Origin: Scolanthus callimorphus
Lineage: Eukaryota > Cnidaria > Anthozoa > Actiniaria > Edwardsiidae
NCBI GenBank assembly: GCA_033964015.1
Contig: JAWWUD010000054.1
Coordinates: forward strand, 434,001-498,000
Length of the DNA stretch: 64,000 nucleotides
Reading direction: 5' to 3'
The first letter of the stretch is position 1; every line of letters starts with the position of its first letter. The translations under genes and the position numbers were made by a program. Under the pieces are notes generated by a model, which saw nothing but the letters and a program-made list of their open reading frames with translations, ran no database searches and was not told the origin of the DNA. Positions 1-13,200 of the stretch are shown piece after piece.

Positions 1-1081
1 CAAATCTTGAGCTTGTAAAATGCCGTCTTCAGAGTCTTTTTCTCCTCCGATTAGCTTCCATTTTCCCGTCTGAGCCCCCAAAATGTTGCACGGATTCGCT
101 GCAGGTTTTTGTAGAAATCACTAAACCCGTATAGTTGTCCTGGTATCTTGTATATTTATTCTTGTGTGCTTTAAAACGCTACTTCATAATCATATATCTA
201 CTCGGTGCTCTCTCTAAATCCAAAACTCTACACGCCCCTTTGCTAACTGGCTCATATTACATGGCGTGACACGTTAACCATTAACTTGTAATGTGTTTCC
301 TATTTTCATGCAATTTTCTGTCTAACAATGGCGCTATAGAAATTTTATATTATTATTATTATTATTATTATAAGACACATTTGCATAAGTATGTCAAGGA
401 AATAATAAGCCAAAATAATAATCTAATAGTTACTATTCACAGTCAAAAGACATTAAGCGTACCCCACCTAGAGAGGCATATTCAAGGATTCCTTGTTTTT
501 ATTATTCATTTCAAAAATGCATTCCACAATTCAATGTTGTGAATTTTATGCGTACTCAGAAATAAAAATGTGAAATTATGAAACTTTTAAATTTCGAAAG
601 TATAAATTTTATAGCATTTTCACTCTCTAAAAATTTAAAAGTTTCATAACTTTTGAACTAAACAAAATTTTAAAAACGCAGACTTGCTTTTTAAAGAAAC
701 ACCTTCAAGGATTAAAACAATGTGTTTCTTGGGAGTCAAGATCCAGCAGTTCGACAGCGTTAGCTCGTTAATTAAAATGGCACACCAACTAGTATTTAAT
801 CAATCCTTAAACATATGTGTATTGATATTTAAACTAATCGACAGTTATTTCTTTTTAGTTATAGCCTATTTAGTCCATTTTTAGGGTTTCCAACGATATA
901 CAGGTTGACATGTTTTGGTTAAACTAAGGACGTGTTATATGGTCATTTTTCCGAGGACGTGCCGCCAAGGTTCTCAGTAACCTTAAGCCTTATCTTGCTG
1001 CTGCCTCGGAAAATCTCGCTACCATTCGCCACCCGTGGAGTGACTAGTATCCACAAGTTGACCTTAATCTCCTTTTATTAG
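1..1081. other. Non-coding upstream stretch (probably intron or 5' flank of the protease gene)
   Basis: No convincing coding exon is seen here. The stretch is AT-rich with short spurious ORFs. The serine protease whose first visible exon starts at 1082 enters in phase 1, so an upstream exon carrying the signal peptide must exist. No ATG-plus-hydrophobic exon ending at a GT donor was recognised here, so that exon probably lies before the window. Confidence 0.5.
330..372 (+). repeat. (ATT)n tract with GCGCTATA leader, possible LINE tail
   Basis: A GGCGCTATAGAAATTTTAT leader runs into about nine ATT units. The layout resembles the 3' end of the LINE fragment at 16907-17150 (GCGCTATATAAAT then ATT units). 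No coding remnant is visible upstream, so it may be a 5'-truncated LINE tail or a plain microsatellite. Confidence 0.4.
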
Positions 1082-1285
1082 ATTGCGGGAAGCGTTTTCT
1101 GGGGGATCACCGCTCGGCTCGTTCCTCCAGCTTTGATGATTTCACCAAACGGATCGTCGGTGGCCAGGAATCCAAACAGGGCGCTTGGCCATGGCAGGCT
1201 GCTCTGTTTTTTAAGGGAGTGCAATACTGTGCAGCAATCGTCCTGGACGAAAGATGGGTTATCTCATCGCGACACTGCTTCTACG
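1082..1285 (+). CDS. Protease exon a (propeptide, IVGG, His57)
   Basis: The acceptor follows a pyrimidine-rich stretch ending TTTTATTAG and the donor is TACG|GTAATC. The exon encodes CGKRFLGDHRS, the activation site KRIVGG, and the catalytic His in VISSRHCFY. It ends in phase 1. Confidence 0.88.
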
Positions 1286-4200
1286 GTAATCTAGTCCTTA
1301 GATCTCAGACAAATCCCAGCCATTCTCGTACCCAGAGCTCCCCGGCTCGTCTCCACAGAGGGGAGGCTCTTGGGACCTTTGACCTTTGCTGATTGGCTGG
1401 TTTTGAACGTTGGTGCATGCACAGAACGATCTTTCTCTCAGCGGCTCTGTATCAAATCTCGCGCATGCGTCAGTGGCTGTCACCAGAGCCTCCCCCGCGA
1501 GAAGACGAGCCGGGGAGCTCTGGGTAAGAGAATGGATCCCAGCAACTTTGGTAGCCTGCCCGCAGGCTCTCTTTGTTTTCGTTTTTTGAATACTTCCTTT
1601 AATAGGCGCGCGAGGGCGGACAAGCGTCTTCTACACACGCGGCGGGCTTCCTGTGGGAAGCGCGCGCACGTTGTTTTGACAGGGACGGTGGAACTGGGGG
1701 TGGGTGGGGGCTTTAGCAGTTTTCGCAAAGTTTTCAGACATTTTCACTAGACTCGGCCCCACCACGTTGCCATCTCACTAATGAGCCCCCCACTTTCAAA
1801 ACTGTTCCGCCGTCCCTGTTCGAGGCTAAAGGTAGGACGTTTCTCGAGTTATCTGCAAGTTTTGGTGATTTTTTTCTGCAGTAAACTATAAAACAACTGA
1901 TAACAAATGACACGTTTCGGTGCACCAAGCACCATTGTCAAGGGAAATGACAGTGAAAGATGCAGACCGATAGCATTCGTGCCAAGGTCTTTGTTTAATC
2001 TTTCTCTATGGTTTTTTCTGCGTTAGTATAAAATTAGATTGACCTTTCTCTGTCATTTCCCTTGACAATGGTGCTTGACGCACCGGAGACGTTGTGCGCT
2101 ATTTTTTTTATTATTTGCAGTATTAAAAAAATCATTACTTATCAAAACTATGAAACAAATGTAAACGCCAGTACTAATAATTTCCGGCGCTCATCTGAAT
2201 TTAAAATGCGTCAATATGTCATTCATCATGTTGGAATACTGACTGTTTAGTCGCGTCCGTAGTCATGACGTTAGGACGGAATATAAGATGAGTGTTGAAA
2301 ACTAAACGCAAATACAAATCCACTAGCCAATCAGGGGTGGAAGCCATTCAACAACAAACCAATCAGAAGGTGAAGTAAGTCAGACTTGCGTCATGACGTG
2401 AGTAATGGTGTGTTTTGTTTTAGTTCGCAATTTGATTGGCGGAAAGACAAAATACTTTGCTCTCGACCAATAAAATGCTCACGGTCATCTGAAATCAGTT
2501 CTTATGAAATTTGTTTGTTATATGATCATTATGGCCTTAGAAGGAGTAATTTTGATATATGAAGTATTGAGATCTTTTCTACAGATCTTTGGACATCAGA
2601 AAACCCGGCGGACTGGATAGTGAGCCTTGGGGAACACCACTTGAAGGACAAAGAGGGATTTGAACAGTTTATTGGCGTCAAGAGGATAATACTTCATCCT
2701 AAGAATAACCTTGAATACCTGATAACATCGCAGAAGGATTTGCCTCCAGATTATGATTTAGGTTAGTACTAGTCACACTCATTCAATAAGAGATTTATGT
2801 TCAGTCAAGCAACATACACTAGAACCCCGATTTTACGATATGCTGCGGGGCCGCAAACATATTGTAACGAACGGGATCTTGTTCTTGGTGTACAGTCTTT
2901 ATTAAGGTCTCTACTTAGCTTTCCGGCGGTGCTACTGACTAACATGCATGGTTTTATGTTGATAGATCTATGAATAGATCTATACCAGACTATAGATCTG
3001 TTATATATTTTTCCCCCGGCTGATTGTTGTTTTGTGTTTGGCATAGAATACGTACATTTTGGTTTATGTATATTATGTAAATCATTCTTACATCAATCTT
3101 ATTAGGACATGACATTCCTGCCATCATTAATGATTAAATTAATGATTGGGAGATATCTTTAAGAATGGCATAATGAATATTGCACTGGTTACTGCTTTAT
3201 CTGGAATACAGATTAAGCAGCTACCAGATTATACTACATTGTAGTATAATCATACGTAGTTACCTACAGGAGAAAATAGAGGTCCACAGCACTTTAATAG
3301 AACCATTTAGACAACAGAAGCACACAATTTGAGGAATCCAGTTAGGTTAATACTGTGATACATGACTGGTCTTCCTGGACATTCCTTATGTTGACATGTG
3401 ATGGCTATCCAATAGGACATGTCCTGTTTAGTAACATGCATGCAGCATTACATTGCTGGTTTCCATTATGCGATGGCTGTGTTTCTGGGTATACAGTACC
3501 ATGCAGGCTTCCTCTGTCTGTGATGGCTGTATCACTGAGTACAGTACCATGCAGATGTAAGACGGTGATAGTCACTAGTTTCTGATGGCTGGAACCTAGT
3601 TTACAGTACCATGCAACTTGGAGGTAGCTGGTTTGGCCTGGATAACTGGCATGTTATCAATGAGGATGTATTTTGATAAATTACACCTTGAGGTATGTTT
3701 CTTATTGTTAGAAGCACTCCTTTCTGGACTAGTCTTGGACTAGATCATACAACAAATCCACACAAATAAAACTATCAACCTGGTCCTCGACCCCGCCGGG
3801 TGCGGAAAGAAAATGCAATCAGCCATTATTGGAGAGGTCTGCGCGTCAATATGACATATATCATATGGGGGGGGGGGGGGAACTCCCATATTTTTTGGTC
3901 GGGGATGATCTTCGTATCTTTTAGGGGTAAAATCACGGTGGTTTGGTCTTTTTGTTCAAATTGTGTTTTTCTCATCATGGTGCTTCTAAAAACCGTGTAA
4001 GAAAGAGAGATTATTCGATGAGAAGACGATAAATTAGAAACAAGCACGGAAATTTCTTGATGGGTATCTTTCGCCTGTTACCTGTGTCCTTCGCGCCTAC
4101 TTGGCACATAAGGCCTCATCTTTTAGGATATCTTTTAGGGTAATGATATTTTTGAGCCACGCCATGGCCCGCCATGTTTGGTATCTTTTAGGGGTGAAAC

Positions 4201-7200
4201 TGAAAATTTCCGACGATCATCCCCGACCAATAAAATATGGGAGTCCCCCCCAGGGGGCATATTCAACAATTTTCAACTATTTTATCTGATCTGCGCATGT
4301 GTAGATGTCATGGGAAAACTATTGTTTACAACTCTAGATCTAAGGGAAAGATCCTATCAAAAGCAATCACTTTTAACGCCGTGAGAACTCCGTCTTAGCT
4401 GAGTCTTTTACAAACATTATAGTCTACAAAACTATGATATGAAATGCTAGAATCATCGGGTGACTTGAAGGGAATTCCCATAAATGCTTTCTGAGGAGAC
4501 TTCAAGATTAAAGAGCCTCTGTCAGCCTCCATTTGTCGAACCTAGCAACATACCGAGACAGAGAAAGCATCCATTTCCATCGGCTGATTTAGGAAATGTA
4601 GTGCAATTGCGTTTGAATTCGATAAATGAATAATGAGACGTTGTTGCTCGGAGCGAGCGTAGCGAGCGGAGAGCAAGTCTATTCTTGCCGTTACATGCGT
4701 GAGAGGTGATTTTTCATGTCTTTTTCATGTCCACAAAATCATCTACCTCCTCTCAAAAGTGAGGTCAGCGGTCAATATATGCGCCGTACATGCGCGAGAT
4801 GTTAGTATAGACAATTTTCATGTCCCGGTAGCAATGTTCATGTCCATATGCATTCTTGACGTTGTTCAAATGACATTTGACCTAGGTTCGCGTTTTCGAT
4901 AACTGACACGTAGTTTTAATTACGGTCGAGCAATGTTTATCAGAATTCAGCTAGGGTGTTCATTAGGCTCGCGGGTTTCCAGTTGGTCAAGTAAACAAGT
5001 GAAAATTGTGAAAATTATCAAAGGACAAGGTTCACAATTTGTGTTAGCGCTAGGTCCATAGAAGTTCAAGTAGGTCAAGAAATATTGAAGTCTTACTTTG
5101 AGATACTTTGCTTACATTTCTATTCATGCAGACGTTGGCACTTAGCGGGAGCTACACCTAGTCAATGCAAGATTTAGCTTTTATCCAAACCTCTCGAGAC
5201 CACTCAAAGTGATGCCCGTAAATTTGTGAGACCGATAACTTAGCTGAGCAAGTGAGCAACCGTCAATTCTATTTAGCTTACAACAAAACCCAGCTCTTAC
5301 AGCTGTCAACCAAACCGTTCTGAACTAGATCTAGGCGCCCGAGAGAAATTCAATATTTGTAGAAAAAAAAAACATTTCCGGCTAAAGAAACTGCACTTTT
5401 ACAGTTTACAACATTTCAACGATACCTCATTGTCTGATTTTACTGCCATAGCTCCGAGCATTCCCATATCTTTCAGATATTTCTAGTTTTTAGAAGACTA
5501 TTTCATGATTTCTATACGTAATTCGTTGTCTCATATCGACTGAAAATAATAACAAAGGAGTGGCTGACACAGGCTCTTTAAATTCCTAAAACTAGCTTCG
5601 TAACACTATATCGTAAGATCGGGTTATCGTTGTAAACGTACTGACTCCCGATTTAACGACATCACCTTATCGCTACAACAGACAGTTGTGACAGTGCAAC
5701 CTTTTCTCGGAATAATCCTCGACAATTAGCCCGTGTGCAAAACAATACTTCTCATTCAACTGGTCGATAGGTCTGTTCTACTGAATCCGAAATCAATTAC
5801 TTGTAAGCGGTTATGGTGGGATATTGCATCAGTTTCATTGGCTGCGCTAGCTGCAAGGCTTCTAAGGCCCTTGTAGTCCGTCCATTATTCAAATTCACCC
5901 TGGCAGGGCGCCAAGGGTCATCTCACGCGAATCATATGACAGGGCACTCCTTAGATTAAATTCATTCGTCTCGCTCGTCCTGTATTCTCGCCATTAAAAT
6001 CTTCTTATCATGGAAACACTACGCAAAAGTCTACATAATGCTCTTAAATGTTCAATCTGCACCGAAATTCCACACGGCTTGAAAATGCTAAAGTGTTTTC
6101 ACGTCTTCTGTGAGAATTGTTTGACAAGAGGCGGAAGACTCGATCGTGGTGGAGCTCAACTGTCTTGTCCGGTTTGTAATACGTATACCCATCTTCCTAG
6201 AAGCGGTGATTTTTCGTCCATCCCCACAAGCGAAGTTCATGAGAATATGAGGCACGTTTTACGTCTTATAGAAGTGAATACTGCGACAGATTCTGAGCTA
6301 TCGACGTGTTCTCTTTGTCAGAAAGGAAACCCATCAACTTCGTATTGTTGCGATTGTCCTCGCTATTTCTGCGGCGAATGTTTCAATACACACAAGGTAT
6401 TATTGCAAGGGCACAAGGTCTTGAAGCTAAGAGAGATACAACATCAAGACATGGCCCTGTTATTTCGCCGGCCAAAGTTTTGTAGCAATCAGAAGCACAT
6501 GAATGAAATCCTAAAGTACTTTTGCAACAGTTGCAAGTCTTGTTTATGTGCAAAATGCCTACAAGAACACGAAGCAGGACATGCTATATCTGACCTGGAT
6601 TTAACAGCTACAAGACAACAAACTGCTTTACGAGAAATTCTCGCAGAATTGAACGCCAAAGCTGCCGCAGAGCGAGAGAAATTAATCCTTATCAAGACTA
6701 AAACAGCCGAGTTCAGAAGGAAGTCAGAAGAAATAAAATCAGAAGTGCGTAAGGCCACCGAAGAGATAATTAACTTTGTTGAAGAGAATGAGAGAAACTT
6801 GATCGTTCAGATTGATGAAGAGGTTAGACATGTGATGGGTGTAGAAGGGGAACAAGAGAGGTTGACGAAGAAGATACACGCAGCTACTGATCACGTGACT
6901 CACATGTCTGAATATTCAACAGCTTGTCACGTAACTACATCAAAAGATCTGCTGGATGAACTTCTTCGCGACCTTGTAGGAATACAAATAGAACTCAAGG
7001 AATTTGATTGGCATATCGAATTTATACCGAACGCCGAGCTGTTCAAGATACAAGAGCTTGGGCTCGGATCGGTGCGAAGAATAACGGGAGCAGATGCGGC
7101 AAAATGTTCTGTTCACTTAGAATCGGACGTCAACAAATTGCAAGCTCTGAATAAAGTTTCCCTTCATGTGCTGCTCCGAGATTCTTTTGGAGAACTTAGT

Positions 7201-10200
7201 GGAAAATTCCCGAAAAACAACCTGGATATCACTATTGATCCCAAAGAGGATATCAAAGATCTACAAGTATCAGAGAACATCGGAGGGAAATGCCATGTTG
7301 TGTTCACACCCAAAGTTCCTGGACATTTCACTGTCAGTGTGATGGAGCATGATCATCAGGTGCCGAACAGTCCGATGGATTTAGACGTGAAACCACAGGA
7401 ACTGAAGGTCATCGGGGAGTTTGTCATGACAGGAATGACTAAACCGCTAAAGGAGCCACGTGGTGTTGCAGTACTAGATAAACCAAACTCAAAGATCGCT
7501 ATTGTAGATAGGGGGTCTGATTGTGTCTTTCTGTTTACCGTGAATGGTGCACTACTCAAAAAAATTTGTTTCTCAGGACAACATCAAGCACGACCTAATG
7601 CTGTAGCATTTTTAAATGATGAGCTTATTGTTGTGTCTGGTTTTGGTAACAATAGAATAGTAATATTCAACACAAGCACGGGAGAAGTTCTTAAGTGTTT
7701 TGGTAGTCATGGTAACGGTCCTGGTGAGTTTGACGGGCCACGTGTTAATGTTGATAAGCAAGGACGCATCGTAGTGTGTGACGTGTATAACAATCGTGCC
7801 CAGGTATTCACCGGATATGGAGAGTATCTGTTCCAGGTAAATCAAGTGCGTGAGGGTTTCCTTCCATGGAATGTAACATCACATGGTGACCTGTTAATCG
7901 TGTCTGACTATACCAACAATGTTGTGGATGTGATAGAAAGGCAACACAGCTCATCATCAATGACCAGGCGCTGTGTGGTAGGCAGGCCAGGTAGTGCTGA
8001 TGGTGAGCTGAATAATCCCTGTGGTCTAGCAGTAGACGATGATGGTAATCTGTTAGTGTGTGACCTCGGTAATAACCGCATACAAAGGTTTACGCTGAAT
8101 GGTAAGCTCGTCAGTAAAACGTCTGATGACATTGATGGGCCCTTATACATAGCAGCACTGCCAGATGGTCGTTTTCTAGTTTCATGTCTCCATAGCAATA
8201 AAGTGCTCATTGTTGGATGAGAACTAAAACTCAACTGTATAAACCCTACAGTATCGTGTGATACTTCATTCTTCAGCTAGCAATATTTTAGTTACCAGTG
8301 CAACAGGAACAATGATTAGGTGAGACGGATTGACAGTTTTATGTTTATTTCTCTGATATAGATCAGGGTCCGGTTGCTCGAAAGTGGTTTAGCACTAATC
8401 CAGGATTAATTACCATGGTGACTCGATGGTTTTGTTCAGAACTAAACCCGTTTTTAAAAATTTAATCCACCTTTGAACAACCTGTGCCAGGTCATTACTA
8501 TATAATCGCTTGTCATTTATACTATAGATCGTTTTCATGTGACGTCATGCAATTTCTAACTTTGAAACTATGACCACAGCCCCTTCTAGCCACCTCTAGC
8601 GTGTGTCCATGCCAAATTTTATGAACATCTGTTATTTTGCCTTGAACATACGAGTAAAACAAGTTGGGTCACGCAATACTTGTCACAATTTTTTGGAGGC
8701 CATAATTGTTTCAGATTTATCGTTTTCACAATCTAAACTATTCCAGACTATTCCAAATTGGTGTTCAAATGCGTATATCTCGGATACCAAATATTCTATG
8801 CTGATAAAACTTGGCAGAATTACACAGTTTTTAGTCCTCTTTCAGATACATTCAATGACATTGTTTTAATCTAGCGATCAAAGATCTAATTTAACGCTGA
8901 AAACGATCTATAGGTTTTTCCAGAATTAGTGTAATCGCTTTGCAATTGGTTATAATATTGTCAATTTTGCGAATTATGTAGTAGCTCGGTTTTTTTACAA
9001 CCCCTCAGCAGCAGGAAAAGTATATGAAAGGGGAAAGTAAAAGTATAGATGAAATCTGGATCATGAAGTAGCTGAAATTGTTATTTGAGTTCTTCGCCCC
9101 ACAAAGTAGCTGAAATTTGCCAAGACTGTGTCCGCTTCCAACATGATAGCTACAAGTGATCCACGCGCGTTAGGATAAAATTCAGGCGTTTAGCACAAAT
9201 TCGGCCCATGTAAAGGGATCCACAGAAAATTAAGATCAAGGATCCCGACCCGTGGATCCCGGATCCCGGCCCATGGATCCCGGATCCCATGCTCTGGATC
9301 CCGGATCCCTCACTCTGGATCTCGGATCCCACACCTCTGGATCCCAGATCCCAAACCTCAAATTTAGCTGGATCCCAGATCCCAAACTCTGGATCCCGGA
9401 TCCCATACTCTGGATCCCGGATCCCGGCCCATGGATCCCTGATCCCATGCTCTGGATCCCGGATCCCTCACTCTGGATCTCGGATCCCACACCTCTGGAT
9501 CCCAGATCCCAAACCTCAAATTTAGCTGGATCCCAGATCCCACACTCTGGATCGCGGATCCCAAACCTCAAATTTAACCGGATTCCGGATCCCGTATCCT
9601 TTACATGGGTCGAAGAAATCTGTCTTTAGTAATTTCTCAAGTATTGACGGTCTCTAGTGAGTGCATTTGCTTTGCATTTACACACGAGTGTTAGATTGTA
9701 GATAACCCCAAAACGTATTCACGCCAGAGCATAAAGCCATATTGGCTCTTGTTTGAATTGTAAAACAAGCTTGCAACATGGTTTATGGGTCCAGGGATCA
9801 AAACCCAAAACATGGCCGGGATCAGCTCTCCGAGGAGCGTGCTCAGGGATCAAAAGAGCTTAGGAGTGGGGATCAATAGTTGTTTCAGGTCCAGATCAGG
9901 GATCGAAATTTGTATTAAGAAAAGGGATTAAAAATAAAGGTAACAGATTTTTCTGTGGAAACGTTATCATATGCGAAATCAAAATTCAAATAAAAACCAG
10001 AAAATAACCTGTTGCCTAGTGACGAAACTGATTCAAATTACTTTCTTCCTGAAATTTCCTCACAGTTCAAGTTTGGAACTGAGCCAAATATTTACGTTAC
10101 GGGCTTCCTGTGTTACACACACCGTGGCACGCGCGCCAAAAGTGGCGGGAAAAACTCAGCCAATCAAAAACGTTGCTCTGACAGACGCTAAGGATTTAAA

Positions 10201-13200
10201 TACGCAAGATAGGGAGTAACGGTACTCGATTAAGAGCTGCGAGGGCTCAAACGCACCCTATATATAGAGGATATTACACGGTGGCGCGAAGATATGAGTT
10301 TTATTTTCGAGTGGCAAGAACAATATTTTACGAATGAGCGCAGCGAATGAGTAAAATATTGTTTTTGACACGAGAAAATATAAAACTCATATCTTCAAGC
10401 CACCGTGTAATTTTCTTTTTATTACATAGACAAACCAGAAAAAAAGTACAAGAAAAATTAAACTTCGATAAACTTAACAACTTCATAAGATATAGAGGAT
10501 ATTACACGGTGGCGCGAAGATATGGATTTTATTTTCGAGTGGCAAGAACAATATTTTACGAACGAGCGCAGCGAGTTGAGTAAAATATTGTTTTTGAAAC
10601 GAGAAAATAAAACTCATATCTTCAAGCCACCGTTTAATTTTCTTTTTATTATATAGACAAACCAGAAAAAATGATTCCAAATTGATTTCCAAGAACTTTT
10701 GTTTTGACCGATATCCTCACTATGGAAAATATGTCACTGAGGACCTGGATGTAGCTTCGTATGAGATCTACGAGTGGCGTATTTCCCAGTAAAACACTCT
10801 TGTCTATATAATAAGACAAAATATATGTCGAATTATATATGAACATAGGAAAAGGAACATTGATATAAGATCAAGCATAGTATTGACTGAGCATGCGCAG
10901 AACGGCCTGTGCAATGTAATCAGATGAATGACCTTATAGCGCTATTCACTGTTTATCAACATTGCCATTCTAATGCTAATGTGCCAACCGTAGATTGAAT
11001 AGCGCCCTTTGTTCTGTGAACCAATCGATCTGTGGTTGGCACATTCATAACAATAGATGACGTCAACGTGAACAGCGCTATATATTATTTTTCTATATAT
11101 CTCCAGCCCTTCTTGAACTCGCCACCCCTGCGAAAATGGACAAGAATGTGTTCCCCATCTGCTTGCTTCCCCCCGGCATGACCTTCTCCCCGGGAACGGA
11201 ATGCTACGTCACTGGCTGGGGCGTGACAGAGTTTGGAGGTAGCCAACCCGACATCCTTAGGGAAGCAAAAGTTCGTCTCGTTTCCTCTGAGATTTGCAAT
11301 CAGGTAAAATGACGAACGCGTTTTTCTTATCGTGTATTTAAAATATAGCTACGATATAACGCGCGCTCTGATTAATGGTCCAAATCTATGCTCTATTTCA
11401 CCGATAAAGTAATGGTTCTTCCCCGCTATATTACTCGCCTGCGGCTCGTGATTTTACAATGTTCTCGATCGTGTCTCTCCCAACATCACGCGTGCTCTGT
11501 TGCGCCGATAAAGTCACAGAAAGTTGTGCTCTAATGCTAAATTAAAATATAACGCAGATACCAAGGGATATTATAATATTATTTAAGCATTAGAGCACAA
11601 CTTTCTATGACTTTATCGGCGCAATAGAGCACTTGTGATGTTGAGAGACACGATGAACGTTGTAAAATGACGATCCGCGGGCGAGTGATTTTAAAACGTC
11701 TCAAGTCTGTCTCTCCCACATCACGCGTGCTCTATTCGCCGATAAAGTCATAGAAAGTTGTGCTCTAATACTTCAACATAGACGCAGATACCAAGGATAT
11801 TATAATATTATTTAAGCATTAGAGCACAACTTTCTATGACTTTATCGGCGCAATAGAGCACTTGTGATGTTGAGAGACGATGAACGTTGCAAAATGACGA
11901 TCCGCGGGCGAGTGATTTTAAAACGTCTCGAGTCTGTCTCTCCCAACATCACGCGTGCTCTATTCGCCGATAAAGTCACAGAAAGTTGTGCTCTAATGCT
12001 TAAACATAGACGCAGATACCAAGGAATATTATAATATTATTTAAGCATTAGAGCACAACTTTATATCACTTTATCGGCGGAATAGAGCACGCGTGATGTT
12101 GGGAGACACGAGAACGTTGTAAAATCACGAGCCGCGGGCGAGTGATTTTAAAACGTCTCGAGTCTGTCTCTCCCAACATCACGCGTGCTCTGTTGCGCCA
12201 ATAAAGTCACAGAAAGTTGTGCTCTAATGCTTAAACATAGACGCAGATACCAAGGAATATTATAATATTATTTAAGCATTAGAGCACAACTTTCTATGAC
12301 TTTATCGGCGCAATAGAGCACTTGTGATGTTGAGAGACACGATGAACGTTGTAAAATGACGATCCGCGGGCGAGTGATTTTAAAACGTCTCGAGTCTGTC
12401 TCTCCCAACATCCCATAATCACAAGTGCTCTATTCGCCGATAAAGTCATAGAAAGTTGTGCTCTAATGCTTTTATGATATATAGCGGGGGAGAACCATTA
12501 CTTTATCGGTAAAATAGAGTATAGATTTGGACCAATGAGAGCGCGCGTTATATCGTAGCTATATTATGAAATATCATAAAATTTATGACTTACTTTATAT
12601 TAACAGAAAATGCGCTTGGACTTTTCGTGGATTCACCTTTACCGTGTGACGCGGCTGTGTATGTGCTGCACTCAGTTTTCAACATATATGGTGAAATAAC
12701 GTCTCAGCCGTATAAATACATACGTATAAATTGATCAATGCTGATTGGCTAAAAGCGAGGGCATTTTTTCTTAATTGAGGGCAAGATTACTTGGCTGCGA
12801 TTGGACGCTGGTACGTTTCTCTTTTCTTTTCCAATTCTGGAAGTTCATGTATAAGGCAGTTTCCGTTTGTTCAAAGCTGTCAGCAATGGTGAAATTCTGA
12901 TGAATGAACGAATAATAATGCATGTAGATTGGTTCAATTGATTGACAGTGTTTTTTCGATCTTTTGGCTTTTGCAGTCAACACGCGCTGCATTTTGCCCT
13001 TTTATACATCATAAACATGTGATCGCATGGGATCCTCGTAAAATAAGGGATTAATTTCAATTGTATATTTTCAATTTTTTCCAAATTGCCCTCGCCGTGC
13101 AAGACGCCTCGGACAATTTTGGAAAACAATTGAAAACCCCCGTGAAATTAATCCCTAATTGTACGCGGCCCCATGTGATTACCTATACTTATCGTGTAAT

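Larger units (their letters stand above)
2762..6009. other. Protease intron 2, left part: repeats only
   Basis: No exon was found. The stretch contains a short tandem repeat (about 3400-3620), a poly-G fold-back element (3867-4251) and a 1.08-kb inverted-repeat element (4507-5583), which are listed separately. The remainder shows nothing recognisable. Confidence 0.6.

Noticed and set aside
9252..9629. 125- and 111-codon ORFs on opposite strands
   Set aside because: They arise from the stop-free GGATCC minisatellite and show only the DNA repeat period.
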